From positions 1,874,740 to 1,938,739 of the forward strand of contig NC_019859.2 in assembly GCF_002234675.1 (NCBI RefSeq): a stretch of 64,000 bases of DNA. Reading direction: 5' to 3'. A program made the translations under genes and the position numbers. The notes under the pieces were generated by a model. That model was not told where the DNA came from. It searched no databases and saw only the letters and a program-made list of their open reading frames with translations. Each line of letters starts with the position of its first letter. Position 1 is the first letter of the stretch. The stretch comes from Oryzias latipes (taxonomy: Eukaryota; Chordata; Actinopteri; Beloniformes; Adrianichthyidae). Below, in pieces: positions 46,501 through 57,708 of the stretch.

Positions 46501-47997
46501 GCGGCGTGGCGGGAAGCAGCAAACAAGGCCGAAAAGCTGCGTGGAAGTTTGTCAGAGACAACTGGGAGGAGCTTTACAACCGCTACCAGGGAGGCTTCCT
46601 CATATCCCGGCTCATCAAGGTGAAGCGAGCTGCCATGGAACAGCAGAAACGACGTTTTTCTGTTGAATGGGCTGACTTTTTTCTGTCCTGCAGCTCACCG
46701 TGGATGGGTTCGCTATCGATAAAATGGCTGCTGAAGTCAAGGTAAGGAAACGCAGAGCACTTCCTGTTTGTGTGACGGCCGTCAGAACGGCCCGTGTCCA
46801 AAAGAATGTGTTTTGGAAAGTCTGAATGTTTTTTGGGACAGAAACTCGAACCAAATGAGACTTTTGACCACTAGAGGGCAGACTGACTGAGCTTTTTCTG
46901 CCGATAGAAGAGCTAAACTCTTCTGCGGGGCGGTTCCTGCTCATGGTGGTTGATGGAGATTTGTTTTCTGTTCATCCTGATGCCGGCTTCCTACCTGCTG
47001 CTCAACATCAAACCCCTCTTTCTCTCTGAAATAACTACTCAAAAATCCAGACGCTTTTACAGCAGACCTGCCCATTGCTGGTCCTCGAGGTCTGCCCCCC
47101 CGACTGTTTTCCCAGATCTCTAGTCAGGTGTCTTCAAACCATGCAGGGGGGGCTGGAAAACAGGCAGGGTGGCAGATCTGAGGCCGGCTCGGTGCTGCTC
47201 CAGCAGACTCTGATGGGAAGACGTCTGCAGCAGGATGTTGTGAAAGAACCACAACCAGAATGATCTGATCCAAAACGCCCAGAGAAACCTACGACAGAAA
47301 ACAACAACTGTTTGGCAGCTTGTTTTCCACATGCAAACATTCAGGCGCTAGAGATCCTCCTCCGGTTTTATAGGAAGAAAGTTCAGCTTAAAAACCATGA
47401 AGCTGTTTCCTGTTTCTAGTGGAAACACTGAATCTTTGAAACGACAGGAGGATCATTCTGAATTCTTTTCTATTTTATAGCTTTTTCGTGCCAATCATGC
47501 CTCTCCTCTACATCCTTTTATTAGTTTATAAAAACAATGTATGTATTCGCCATATGAGGCATTTTCTTCAAACATTTCTTAACCATTTTTCACTTTTGGC
47601 TTCAGTTTATCCATAAATTCAGCGGAAAAGCTGAAAGACACAGACTCAGGAGGTCATGTTTCTCTGAGAAAACATCAGAAATCCAAACCACAGATGGTGA
47701 ATGAAAAACAAAAAGAGGAAAAATGTCCAATAGTGATCCCTTCTAGGATCTATTTGACGTGTTTTCCTGGTTAAATCCCGGATTTGATCCCGGATTCAAA
47801 CGTTCCTCCTTCCCGTCCGTCTTTGACCGGCCGTTCTGCTCTGTCTGCAGACTTTCTTTGAGAGTCACCCGGCGCCGGCGGCGGAGCGCACGGTGCAGCA
47901 GTGCTGCGAGAACATCCTGCTGAACGCCGCCTGGCTGAAGCGCGACGCCGACGACATCCACCAGTATCTACTGCGGCGCAAAGCCCCCCCCGTCTGA
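31577..47997 (+). CDS. npepps: Puromycin-sensitive aminopeptidase (M1 family)
   Basis: Cytosolic Zn metallo-aminopeptidase that trims peptides after the proteasome. The 23 coding exons are 31577-31699, 35811-35895, 36005-36082, 36207-36328, 37876-37983, 38510-38710, 39600-39696, 39780-39813, 40126-40240, 40333-40497, 40671-40775, 40846-40906, 40978-41087, 41299-41362, 41493-41632, 42471-42605, 44469-44688, 44773-44915, 45292-45348, 45557-45664, 46464-46619, 46694-46741 and 47851-47997. They give 873 residues from MPERRPF, against 875 in the human short form. The exopeptidase motif GAMEN is at 272-276 (split by an intron), the zinc motif HELAH at 308-312, and the third ligand E331 in WLNEGFASW. 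All catalytic residues are intact. One intron (44689-44772) appears to be GC-AG. Upstream in-frame ATGs at 31361 and 31397 allow an N-terminal extension, as in the long human form. Confidence 0.97.
32925..33040. repeat. Interspersed repeat, family C end fragment
   Basis: CAGAAGATGATCGGAGTGGAACTTTAAA matches the end of the copy near 9100 (GATGAAGATCGGAGCGGGACTTTAA). It lies in npepps intron 1. Confidence 0.4.
33274..33319. repeat. Interrupted (CA)n microsatellite
   Basis: Alternating CA dinucleotides are interrupted by CACCTACA and CATGCA. It lies in npepps intron 1. Confidence 0.85.
34960..35370. repeat. Interspersed repeat, family B copy 1
   Basis: It shares with 60108-60490 a series of words in the same order: AAGCAATTCAGAC, CATCGATTTCA, TGAGTCCACT, AATGCATTGTGGTCTATAT, CTAGTGAGCA and AATTTCTAGGGCA. 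It ends in GCTATAAAGTGCACTATGTAGGG, as in many teleost non-autonomous DNA elements. It lies in npepps intron 1. Confidence 0.65.
37250..37460. repeat. MITE-like repeat, family A, partial
   Basis: AAAAGTAGGTGGAGCCTGC and CTCAGTCCTGATTGG match the body and end of the copy at 57870-58176. It lies in npepps intron 4. Confidence 0.5.
39245..39305 (+). repeat. Possible tRNA-derived repeat fragment
   Basis: GCGGGTTCGAGACCCGGCG at about 39278-39298 matches a Pol III B box with a T-arm-like stem. No convincing A box or cloverleaf is present upstream, so this is a fragment at most. It lies in npepps intron 6. Confidence 0.3.
42654..42679. repeat. G8/C18 homopolymer junction
   Basis: Eight G (42654-42661) directly abut eighteen C (42662-42679) in the npepps intron after exon 16. 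The tract is self-complementary over eight bases and can also form G-quadruplex or i-motif structures. Confidence 0.9.
42830..42995. repeat. Interspersed repeat, family B, diverged copy
   Basis: TGATGTCATC, TTTCTATATTTGCCAATCTGG and TGAGCATGG followed by TTTTGGAATTGTAG follow the order seen at 60108-60490 with more substitutions. It lies in npepps intron 16. Confidence 0.4.
44018..44345 (-). repeat. Interspersed repeat, family C copy
   Basis: On the minus strand it reads GAGGTGAATTTCTGATC, CTCTGCAGAAACTATGTC, GAAAATGACA and AGATGATCGGAGAGGAACTTTA, parallel to 8960-9122. The GGTCCCGCCCACAGC module lies in the opposite relative orientation to copy 1. It ends about 125 bases before npepps exon 17. 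Confidence 0.55.
44689..44772 (+). other. npepps: 84-bp GC-AG intron of npepps
   Basis: Exon 17 must end after GGGGAAG to give the conserved [11 protein letters not shown] reading with the next exon, so the intron starts GCCAGT and ends GGCTGCAG. The nearest GT at 44693 would shift the frame by one base relative to exon 18. Confidence 0.75.
46026..46217 (-). pseudogene. Possible DNA transposon remnant (Tc1/mariner-like motif)
   Basis: The minus strand reads [19 protein letters not shown], which resembles the GGSVMVWG motif near the second catalytic Asp region of Tc1/mariner transposases. Nothing else of the enzyme is recognisable and no inverted repeats were seen. It lies in an npepps intron. 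Confidence 0.35.
47065..47190. repeat. Interspersed repeat fragment
   Basis: CCATTGCTGGTCCTCGAGG with AAACCATGCAGG and GGCTGGAAAAC is a word set I associate with common teleost MITE-like repeats. It lies in the last npepps intron. Confidence 0.35.
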
Positions 47998-48251
47998 GCC
48001 GCGCCGCCTCCTGCAGCCCCCCCAGACCCGCGGACCTCCCAGCATCATAGCTGCCTCGACCCCAGCCACCCACCCTCCTTCCCTCCCCCACCACGGATGA
48101 GAGCAGCGCGCTCGCTGCGGGCGCCATTTTCTGAATTTTAATCAACCAGGAGGGGGCGGAGTCTGAAACGAGGAGGTTCGTGTTAGTCCAAGCAAGAATG
48201 TAGTTTCCATTCTGCCCCCCTCCCCCCCGCAGGCACAGCACTTCCATATGA

Positions 48252-48883
48252 CCCCCCCCCCCCCCCCCTCCTCTGCCTTGTAGTTGAAAAAACTATGCCC
48301 CCCCACTCCTGTGTGAAGGGAGGCTGAAGCCTAGAGTCCACCCCCCCTTCCCATTAGGGGCATTGCAAAGGAGCTGGGTTAATAACAGCAGGGTGTGGTG
48401 CCCCCCCCCTGCGCAATGGCTGAAAAACGGTTAAGTGGCGGCGAGCTGCTCCGGCATGGTACTACGGTTAGATTTTTTAATGCAAACATCTTCATGATTT
48501 TCTTTAAAGTAAAAGAGAAACAACCCCCCCCCCCCCCCCCCCACAACTCCCCGCTGTGCCCCCCCCCCCTTCCCCTCACTGATGACCTCTGGAGTTCTGA
48601 TCCATAAAAACTGGGACCCCGGTTGGTTCTGACATCAGATGAAGTCTCTGGAGTTCTCTCAGACCTGGGGGGCAGTGAGGAGGTTTGGGCCTGTTCACTC
48701 CAAACGCCTCGGCCCGGTCTGGTCCGGCCCGGTCCGGACTCCGACCCCACCGTCGAGTCGGAAGCCTTAAAGCGGTCTGCAGGAGACGCGGCGGCGAGAA
48801 GACGACTGAGAGCTTCTGCTCACCTGGAGAACGAGGCGAAAACGTCAGAATCGTGGTGGATTTTAGACCCCCCCCCCCCCCCC
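48252..48883 (+). repeat. Cluster of poly-C tracts in the npepps 3' UTR
   Basis: Runs of 17 C (48252-48268), 9 C (48401-48409), 19 C (48524-48542), 11 C (48559-48569) and 16 C (48868-48883) lie between the npepps stop and its likely poly(A) signal. All are C on the sense strand. Confidence 0.92.
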
Positions 48884-49206
48884 AACATTGCTGTTGTTTT
48901 TCTTTTTTCTTCTTTTCGTTTCGGTTTCAAACTGAAGTTGGTGTTCATTAAAGGTAAACTAATTCTAAAGATGTTGATGTGAAATCAGTGGATCTGGAGT
49001 GAGATGTGAAGATGATTCTGGCAGCAGAGCAGGAAACGAGCTTCAGACAGACCCCCCACCCCCACCCACCCCCCGTGTCGGCTCAGCTGTGCAGACCGCC
49101 GTGTGGCGGCGCTTTCAGATGTTTCATCTCTCAGAAGAGTCCGGTTTGCGTTGACGTCCGTGAGGAGAAGCTTTCTGTGGCCAAGGCAAATGTAAATATG
49201 CAGTCT

Positions 49207-49212
49207 AATAAA
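49207..49212 (+). terminator. Candidate polyadenylation signal of npepps
   Basis: AATAAA lies 1.2 kb after the npepps stop, in TCTAATAAAGTTC, and is the first canonical hexamer after the C-rich 3' UTR. Confidence 0.55.
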
Positions 49213-50580
49213 GTTCAACCTGATTTTACGGCGTTTGTCCTGACGGGACGTTTCTCAGGTCTTCCAGGGTTTTCTGGTGTGCAGCTCGGTGGTCGGACCT
49301 GTAAACTGTGAACAAACGCTGAACCACAGCTCCGTGTGATGCAATGAAATGTCTGTCATCCAAGTAAAATGTGATGTTTGGAAAATGGAAGCAGAGCTTT
49401 AGTAACGGATGTTTTCGTTTGATCAGAGGAGATGATTGGCTTCAGCCTCCGCGCTCAACGACACGCTGAAGCTGGAGCTTCACTTAGGTTTTATGCTACC
49501 AAAGAAAATGGAGTTTTATTTATTTTAAACATACACACAAAAATCTGAAACTTATGTGCGTTTTTTCTGTATTTTATTTCTGTAAATTATTCCGGTCAAA
49601 AAGATTCAGTGTTTTGTTCATAACACCAAAAGAAAAAGAAATCCAGATTTCAATTAAATCAATTAGATTTTAAATCAATTAGATTGTGTTTCCATAAAGT
49701 TTTTTTTTTCTTTTGTGTATTTATAACACACAAAAAAGGAAAAATCACTCCGAACACAGACCAAGTATGATTTTTAAAAGAAGCTTGACTCTTTTTCTTG
49801 TTAATGATTTCAAATTTTAGCAAATAGTTTGTTAATCAACAGCTGAAAATGGGGGGAAAAAAATAAGATGTGGAATTTGCAGCAGATTTTTTCTCTTTGG
49901 TTCATATCCAATAATTCCATATCAGCTCTTAAACATGAATGCATCTTTTTACAGTCTGGATTCTTCACATTTGGTCGTCTAAACCGTTTCATTTCTTTAA
50001 GTCCTGAGCTTTTTGTCTTTATGACATCCTCTGTATTCTGCTGTATGTGTGTGTTTTAAAATAAATGATTAAAAAATCCATTAAAACACATTTCCTTTGG
50101 TAACAAAATGAGGGATTTAGGAGAGCATCCAAATAGGAATGAAACCATTTTTTATAAAACATTAATCTGATTTCAGATTAAAAGTCCACATGGGTGACGC
50201 TGTCTGACAAAACATTAAAACGCTAATGTGCAGAGCGCCAATTCTTTCCATTAGATTTGAGGTCATAGGTGTGTTTTGACAGTCAGACATCAGCGGTCGT
50301 CCCTCAAACTGCTAAAATAGGGCCGGGTCAGTGTAAATACGGAAACAATTATGTTAAAATATCAAATAAGAATAAATGATCCCCTAACGACAGAAATTAA
50401 TTTAAATAATAAATAAATGATTATGCATGTAGGATCAATAAGTAAGTCCAGTAATATAAAAATACATAATTACAATACGAATAATTGATACATTAAATCT
50501 AATAGTCCACTAACTTTACTTCAGGCCAGGTGTAATGTCATCGTTGTAGAACGATCGCCAGCCGGTAGGTGGCGCTCGAG
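49213..50580. other. Intergenic region npepps / C6orf120 homologue
   Basis: The region is A+T-rich without recognisable genes or repeats. Its end becomes CpG-rich at the promoter of the next gene. Confidence 0.4.
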
Positions 50581-50584
50581 CGCC

Positions 50585-50664
50585 GTCGCATGCTTGTGTC
50601 GTCACAGATTGGAAGTGAAGAAGTTCCACTTCAATGAAGATGCAGCCAAAGAGGCGACAGCTGT
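50585..50664 (+). promoter_or_regulatory. Probable promoter and non-coding exon 1 of the C6orf120 homologue
   Basis: The segment GGTGGCGCTCGAGCGCCGTCG is CpG-dense, and 50665 starts GTAAGT, a consensus donor. Spliced to the acceptor CGTTTCAG (51898) it yields a leader with a short upstream frame, ATG at 50634 to TGA at 51916-51918 (16 codons). The transcription start is inferred. Confidence 0.5.
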
Positions 50665-51706
50665 GTAAGTAAAGTCTCCGCCGCCTTTCACGACTCGTTT
50701 TAGGACAGACTAGCCAGTGTTCGAGCTTTAACTTTTCACGCGCCTCTTCCCTAAACTTTGTTTTACGTTTGTTTATGCCGGAAAAGTAACATTTAACGTG
50801 GCTGCGTTACAGTTAGCTCACAGTGTTTCAGCCCCGCTAACATGTTTGTTTCCTGATCGGTTGAACTTTTCCTGCTCTGAAAGCGTCACAGACGAGGTAA
50901 CAGGTGCTAAAGGTCAACCCGAACTGGAATCGAGGCTGCTGTGGTTTGTTGTTTGCCGTTAACACGAAGACACTCGAATAGAAACTAAACGTGACTGCTG
51001 TGTGTTTGTTTGGACGCTGAGTGGGTCGGAGCCTCGCTGCCCCGAATCAAAGGTCAAAGGTCAGAGTCGACAGAGAGGAGGACGGGGGTTATTTTTACCT
51101 GCCGTGTGTGGACGTCAGATTCCTCTAAATCCATTTGTCCTCCAGAAACCAAACACCCAAAAGGAACTTTTGCCTCAGCAGCTGATGATGATGTTCTGAT
51201 GATCCAAGCAGGAAACTACATGAGAAGTTATGACAACTTTGGGTCATGACCGGAATTCATTCCTGAACTTAAAAAAGGGGTTTAAAAGAATTTAAAAAAA
51301 CATTTCTGTGTGGTTTTCAAAACTAAACAAACTTGGCCTTGATTTTCTGTTCCAGCAAGTGTTGCCCTAAAATAAGCCGTTTTCAGTTAACTGATGGTTG
51401 TAATTTAACTGTAATTTACATTCATTTAATCGCAGATTATTACAAGAACATCAAAAGAAAATGAAATCCATTAATGGTTTTTGATGAGTGGAGCTGGATT
51501 TTTGTAAAAAAAAAATAGAAAAGGGTTTAAAGGTTTGCCTACTCAATAAACTAATAAAAAGAAATATTAAATTGCTACACATTTTATGATGGAATGTCAA
51601 AAAGCTGCATTTTAATCTATTTTTTTATCTCTTTTTTTGACACAAAGAAAAAAACTAAGTTCAATTAAAATAAGTATTAAAGTAAATCTGCATGTAAACG
51701 GAGAGC

Positions 51707-52493
<787 letters not shown>

Positions 52494-53457
52494 AAATCTG
52501 TTTTTGGCTCAGGAGAAGAGACGGCTCAGTCTGGGATCTGTCCTGTTTTCTGTGGAAAGATCCGACCTTTGTGTTTTTATTCCCTCGGTTTTCATTTATA
52601 ACTCCCGTTTAGGACTTTGCCGGATCACTGAGGTGATCAAAAGGCCTTTGTGTTCCCGCCTTGCTTCACTTCATTCTCTCCAGAGATGGAAAGTTTAGGT
52701 TTGGGGGCAACGACGGCCCCTGATCCCATCAAGTTTGAAGCATTTTCCTAAATTCAGAAAGTTTTTGTTTGGTCTTTAAGGAGAAAGCGGATCTGAGACG
52801 CTTCATGTTCACGGCAGACAGCCAGTGTGTTAGAATCAGATTTGTCGTAGCGAAGCGAGCCCTCTTTAGGAAAAGACTCCTGCTCTGCTTTGGGGGTGGA
52901 TGTGAGGAGAAAAGATCTGTTAATCCCACTTAAAGCTTAGGTCACGTGATCCCAGGCGTGGTTACCTCTGTTAGTAAGACACCTTAAAATCACCAGGATC
53001 TGATAGCGTTCAAGCTGACAATGTTGATTTTCATCCTATTAATGTCATAGATTTACCCTCATGTTGACTCCAGCATCTCTTTTCTATTTGCCTGTTGAAC
53101 AAGCAGATTTATTTTCTACCGTTTCAGTTTTCCAACGTATCACTGAGCAGAAATGTTCAACAGTGCCTTCTGTTCAGCTTTCCAGGGTAACGAATGAATG
53201 AGGTTTCAGAATAAAAGTCTTTTACATCGTTTGTCTTGTGGCGTTTCAGAGCTAAAGCCTCACAAGAAACGTGAAAACGACTCAGAACTTTCAGTCTCTG
53301 GACAACAAACTGAAGGATAATAAGCTCCAGACTGATCCTCAAATGTTAGAGCAAAAAAAAAAGCTTTTGTTTTAATATATTTTAAACTTTATGAGAAGGT
53401 TTACAAAGAGGATGATCACGTGATTCAGGGTCAGATGTCCAGTTTGACCCCCCCAGA
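52494..53457. other. Convergent region C6orf120 homologue / mrpl21
   Basis: It must contain both 3' UTRs. TTTATT on the plus strand near 53107 would be an AATAAA for mrpl21, and AATAAAAG occurs near 53211 on the plus strand. No other gene is seen. Confidence 0.45.
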
Positions 53458-54045
53458 TCATGACAGATGTGGAGCCAGATCGATGCTGTTGATCCTCAGG
53501 ACGGTCTGCGGCTGCACTATGATCCGTTTGCGCTGGTACCGGTGTCTCTTCCAGAACCGCATGTGGACTTTGGGCCAGGACTCAGTCTTCTCGATCACGG
53601 TGGCTTCGACCCTGGCCAGCTCCCTCCCCAGCAGGGGCCTCCCCACCAGCGTGAAGTCCTCCGCTCCCACCAGCAGCACCTTCTCCACGCGGATCCGCTC
53701 CCCGCACTCCGCGTCGATGTGGTTCTCGATCAGGATCAGGTCTTCGTTCGTGACCTTCCACTGGCGGCCGGCGAAATGGACCACAGCGAAGAGGCGGCCA
53801 AAGTCCTGGTTCTGGATCCGCCGGTTGACGGCGCTCACCACCGCGGCGTGCCGCCGCCGCCGCTCCTCCTCCGCCTCGACCGGGATCGGCTGGTCCGCCC
53901 AGGGAGGCCTGGACAGCGAGGTGCGGGGCAGGAGGTCCCCGCTCGCGGAACTCTGTGTTCGGAGGGCAGCAGGGACACAGAAAGAGGGTCTTCTTAGGGT
54001 CATGGACGTCCTCCACAGGCCCGTAACCCCTCTGCTCGCCGCCAT
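53458..54045 (-). CDS. mrpl21: Mitochondrial large ribosomal subunit protein bL21m, intronless
   Basis: bL21m is a bacterial-type L21 protein of the mitochondrial ribosome. The 195-residue frame has a basic, acid-poor presequence ([19 protein letters not shown]), then the L21 domain: [65 protein letters not shown] and the end [12 protein letters not shown]. Human MRPL21 is 205 residues. The whole coding region is one uninterrupted exon, whereas the human gene is spread over several exons. I chose the ATG at 54045 because it lies in a perfect TISU and because the upstream TTG is not a start. No stop or frameshift breaks it. It is convergent with the C6orf120 homologue and divergent from wipf2. 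Confidence 0.93.
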   Translation of the reverse strand: MAASRGVTGLWRTSMTLRRPSFCVPAALRTQSSASGDLLPRTSLSRPPWADQPIPVEAEEERRRRHAAVVSAVNRRIQNQDFGRLFAVVHFAGRQWKVTNEDLILIENHIDAECGERIRVEKVLLVGAEDFTLVGRPLLGRELARVEATVIEKTESWPKVHMRFWKRHRYQRKRIIVQPQTVLRINSIDLAPHLS

Positions 54046-54084
54046 CTTGACAGGAAGTGACAAGCCTTCACGGTGCGCATGCGC
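54038..54084 (-). promoter_or_regulatory. TISU/YY1, ETS and NRF1 sites at the mrpl21 start
   Basis: CAAGATGGCGGC (54038-54049, minus) matches the TISU consensus SAASATGGCGGC exactly and includes the YY1 core. CACTTCCTG (54051-54059) is an ETS/GABP site. TGCGCATGCGC (54074-54084) is a perfect NRF1 palindrome. This is the combination known from nuclear genes for mitochondrial proteins with very short leaders. Confidence 0.8.
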
Positions 54085-54640
54085 TGCATTCAGACCAAGA
54101 TAGCTTTAAGAAACTTCAGAAATTGTACACTTAAAAAAACTTTTATTAAAGCTCTTTTGAAAACAAAACAACATTAATCCTGGAAATCAATCTTTAATTT
54201 ATTAAACTTCAAAAAAAGTACAGTGAAAATATTTTAAGATTTGTCAACCAAAGGGGTTACATGATGTTTAAGGGCCATTGACTGTACAAGAGAACTCTTA
54301 TACAGTCCATAGTAGGGGCCAACAGTGTTTGTCCCTTTGTGCCCCCTCCAGGCTTCTAGATCCTTAACCCCCACACCCCAAAACATCCCGCATAGGTGAA
54401 CCGGTGACTGTGAGGAGCAAGGCTGATTGTCCAGCCTATGATATCTGATAGAGTCCTTTAATCCCTTTTACCGTGACCTAAATTAAAAGGTTATTTATTA
54501 CAGTGAAATTTACAACTACAGGTAAAAGTTATCAAACCTAATGGTTTTACATATACTTGTTTCCCATTTCAGAATTAGAAAATAATGCAAACATAATCCA
54601 ATGCTATAATTTACTTAAATCTATGCTAATAAATGACCAA
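54085..54640. other. Divergent spacer mrpl21 / wipf2
   Basis: A piece at about 54277-54320 (CCATTGACTGTACAAGAGAACT) resembles the terminal repeat of family A. No gene was recognised. Confidence 0.4.
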
Positions 54641-54849
54641 CTGGATAATTGTTTTCTCATTTTAGGAAAAAAGAGTTACGATTTCCGATTACATATGAAC
54701 GCAGCACCAAAATTGCCTCCATTTTGAGCCGTTTCGCTGGTTTCCGGGTTTCCGAGAACAGACCGATAAAAAAACGGTGTCAGCGGGAAGGATGGCTCTG
54801 CCTGCGAGTCAGGAGTGCGGATGAAGTTTTCCTAGACACCGTACATTGC

Positions 54850-55163
54850 GTGGAAGTGTCAGTCAGACGCCTTAAGTGCGGGTTTTGTTTAATGTTGTTA
54901 CCGCTCGGCTAGCCGTTTGACAGCACAGCAGTAAACAAGCTCTGCGCTAAAGCAGCTAACCCACCGCGGCTAGTTTCTGGTCAACCGACCGCAGCTCGCT
55001 AATGTTAGCTGCCTAACCTGTATGTGTACCTAAAGCGTCACGTCAACGCGTCTCGTTCTGTTTGCTTCTCTGTCGTCGAACTGCTTTGACGAAGGACTGC
55101 CGTCGACCACCGACCATTCATGTTGTTCTGGAGGACAAAACTACCGAAGCTCGTCAAGTCGGG
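54850..55163 (+). promoter_or_regulatory. Probable promoter and non-coding exon 1 of wipf2
   Basis: The segment is CpG-rich relative to its flanks and ends with AAGTCGGG followed by GTGAGT, a consensus donor at 55164. The next acceptor, CTTTCAG at 57619-57625, opens the exon that carries the wipf2 ATG. The transcription start position is a guess. Confidence 0.5.
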
Positions 55164-57708
55164 GTGAGTTACGAACCGAGCCGGGAAGCTAACCGAACTC
55201 CACCTAAGTTTCTGCTAGCTTAACGCCAGGTATGTTATTGCTTCACCTGGGAGCGGCGGCACAACCTGCCTCGGCCCGACTAGTTTAACGGACTTTTATG
55301 GCAGAAATTGTGGATGTATTTCCCGCAGCTGGAAGCTTCTGTTCTCCTCCTGGACATTCAGACTGATCCCCCACTTTTTTTTTCTTGCTTCAAACAGCTC
55401 AGTTTCAGATCCCAGAAATCACTTTTAGGGGCCAAAAACTCTAATCCACCGCTGTGTTCTAATTACGTCTTAAGTAGGTATTTTATGAGATTGTTACTGC
55501 GCATGACAACCTTTCTCGCCTGTTTCTACCAGGAAGAAGAAGCTGTTTGTTGAAGTCTGTAAATAGGAGTTCTGTTTGGTGTCACCCCAATGACTGATCA
55601 CTTGTTGCTCATGAAAGAAGCATCAATCTCTCCTTTTTGGTCTAAAACTACCTTTTGATTATTGGTTTTTGTGTTTTATCTAAATATTTATGTCTGTAAG
55701 CATGCAGAGTAAATGAGGAAGCTTTCAGGAAAGTGTCAGTCCCACAGAGCGGTCCCTGTTTGGGGTTGGAGGGCCCCTCCAGGGCCCAGAAGCAGCCGCC
55801 TGTATTTCCCTAACCACTAAAGCATCCCACTTCCTCATCCAGCCTTCCCTCCCCAGCTGTGTTTCTGACTTTCTCCTGTTGGACGGGGAGGAAAGTTCAT
55901 CACGCCTTGCTTTGCTTTAACGCCGTTCTGCTTTGATCCTGATGGGAAAAGGGGGATTATGGGCTAAAGGTGAAGAAAGTTTGTGCTGACGGAGAATTAA
56001 CTGCTGTCTAACAGATTAAAAAGGACAGACACTAAACAATATAGAGATCAGATAACATCAGCCATCTTATTAGGATTTACAGGATACCAAAGTTCTTATT
56101 TTACCACTTAAAATATGGATGTTTTTGTCCCAATAACTGCAATTTTGGCTCACAGAGCAGCTTTGGGAGCAGTCACGAGCCTTCCAGTATCTGCTTACAT
56201 GTTTTCTTTTACACGTAACTGAATGAATGATCTGGCCTGGTGAGATTCCAGCGATTTCTCTGCTCCAAAGCTGCCTCACGTTATCAGCCGTCAAAGGGTC
56301 CAGGGACATCAGACGCTCTCTCAGGACCGTTTTCCATGTTTCTGCTCACAAGTAGATGATCCTTCTTTTAGCTCTTTGTTAAATGTTTAGAATAAATGGC
56401 AGAATAACTAAATCTTTCCTATAGAAGAGTTATTTTTAATCCTCACAATCGTTGCATAGTCGATAATTGGTGATGTAAATCAGGTTTTAGTGTATTTTTA
56501 TGACTTTATGGCTGACGGTAAATGTGGAGCAGTTCTGCTGGTTTTATGATCGTTATGCTTTTGACTTTGTCCCTGCAGTGGTTCTCCCTAACTAGTCAAG
56601 AAAGTTATACATCCTTTAAGAAGTAAACATGTTTTTAGTAAATGTATTCATCAAATAGCACAAAGGTTGTTTTTTTTACGGTTAAAAACTATAGAAATGA
56701 GAGGAAAACCATAAAAACTCAGATTAGGGACTGTTTCTATAGCATCCAGTTAATCAGCACTTTTGTTGTCTGACCAACACTTTGTGCCTTTTTGTTGGAT
56801 GATTTTGTGGCTGTTGGCTCAAAATGAAAATGATGCCTAAAGCCCAGCATCTTCATCCAGAGTCTTCATCGTGTCTGCACCTCATGTGGATCCACAGCTG
56901 CACAGAAACGATGCTGCTCGTTTCCCAGTCCTGGTTACGCATTGATCTGATATCATTAATCAATGCTTTTAACTGATTAACTAAAGAAGCTGCAGAATTT
57001 CCTCCTAAAATGATTAGTTTGTTATTCAATGTTAAGTAACTAAACAGTGACTTCAAAAATAAGATCAATATTGAAATGAGCTTTAACTGCTTTTGGGTTT
57101 TTCATTCTGTTGATTGTATCTCCCATCATAACCTTTAATGACTTCAAAAATAGATTTAGACTGAAACTCCTCTCAACTCAAAGTCCTCGGGGGAAGCTGT
57201 CAGTTGAACTTCTTTATTGTGAATAAACCTGGGGGGGCACTAAACCACCTCCCAGGTTTACTGAAGCAGTCCAGTGCTGCATTATTTTGACCGGTCAAAT
57301 AGAGTAAAAAACACCAATGAAAGATTCCTGATGGTGTTTGGTCCTCAGGAATAAATGTAAAGATGTTTTTTGTTGTCATGATGACGCTTTGCTTTTGTAA
57401 AGTGTAAAAGTGCGTCTGCAGGTGTGACGGTCACAGGTGAGCCTCAGAACACAAATGGCTCTCACCTGAATTCACATAACCAGTTGACGCTGCTCCTTCC
57501 TGCTGGTCTGTCAGCATTACTGAGGAGGCCGTTCACCTGAGCGGCTCACTGTTGAAGAGTTTCACTTCCTGTTATGTTGAAGAAAACTTTATTGAAACGT
57601 ACGGTTCTCCACAAATGTCTTTCAGGAGTTGGTGTGCGTCGACCCACTGCTCACAGTGAAGTTGCTGGCCTTGACGTCGTGTAGAAAAAGTGCCATACGA
57701 GGGTCAGG

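Noticed and set aside
54046-54063. Six extra residues before the mrpl21 ATG
   Set aside because: The codon at 54063 is TTG on the minus strand, and the ATG at 54045 lies in a perfect TISU.
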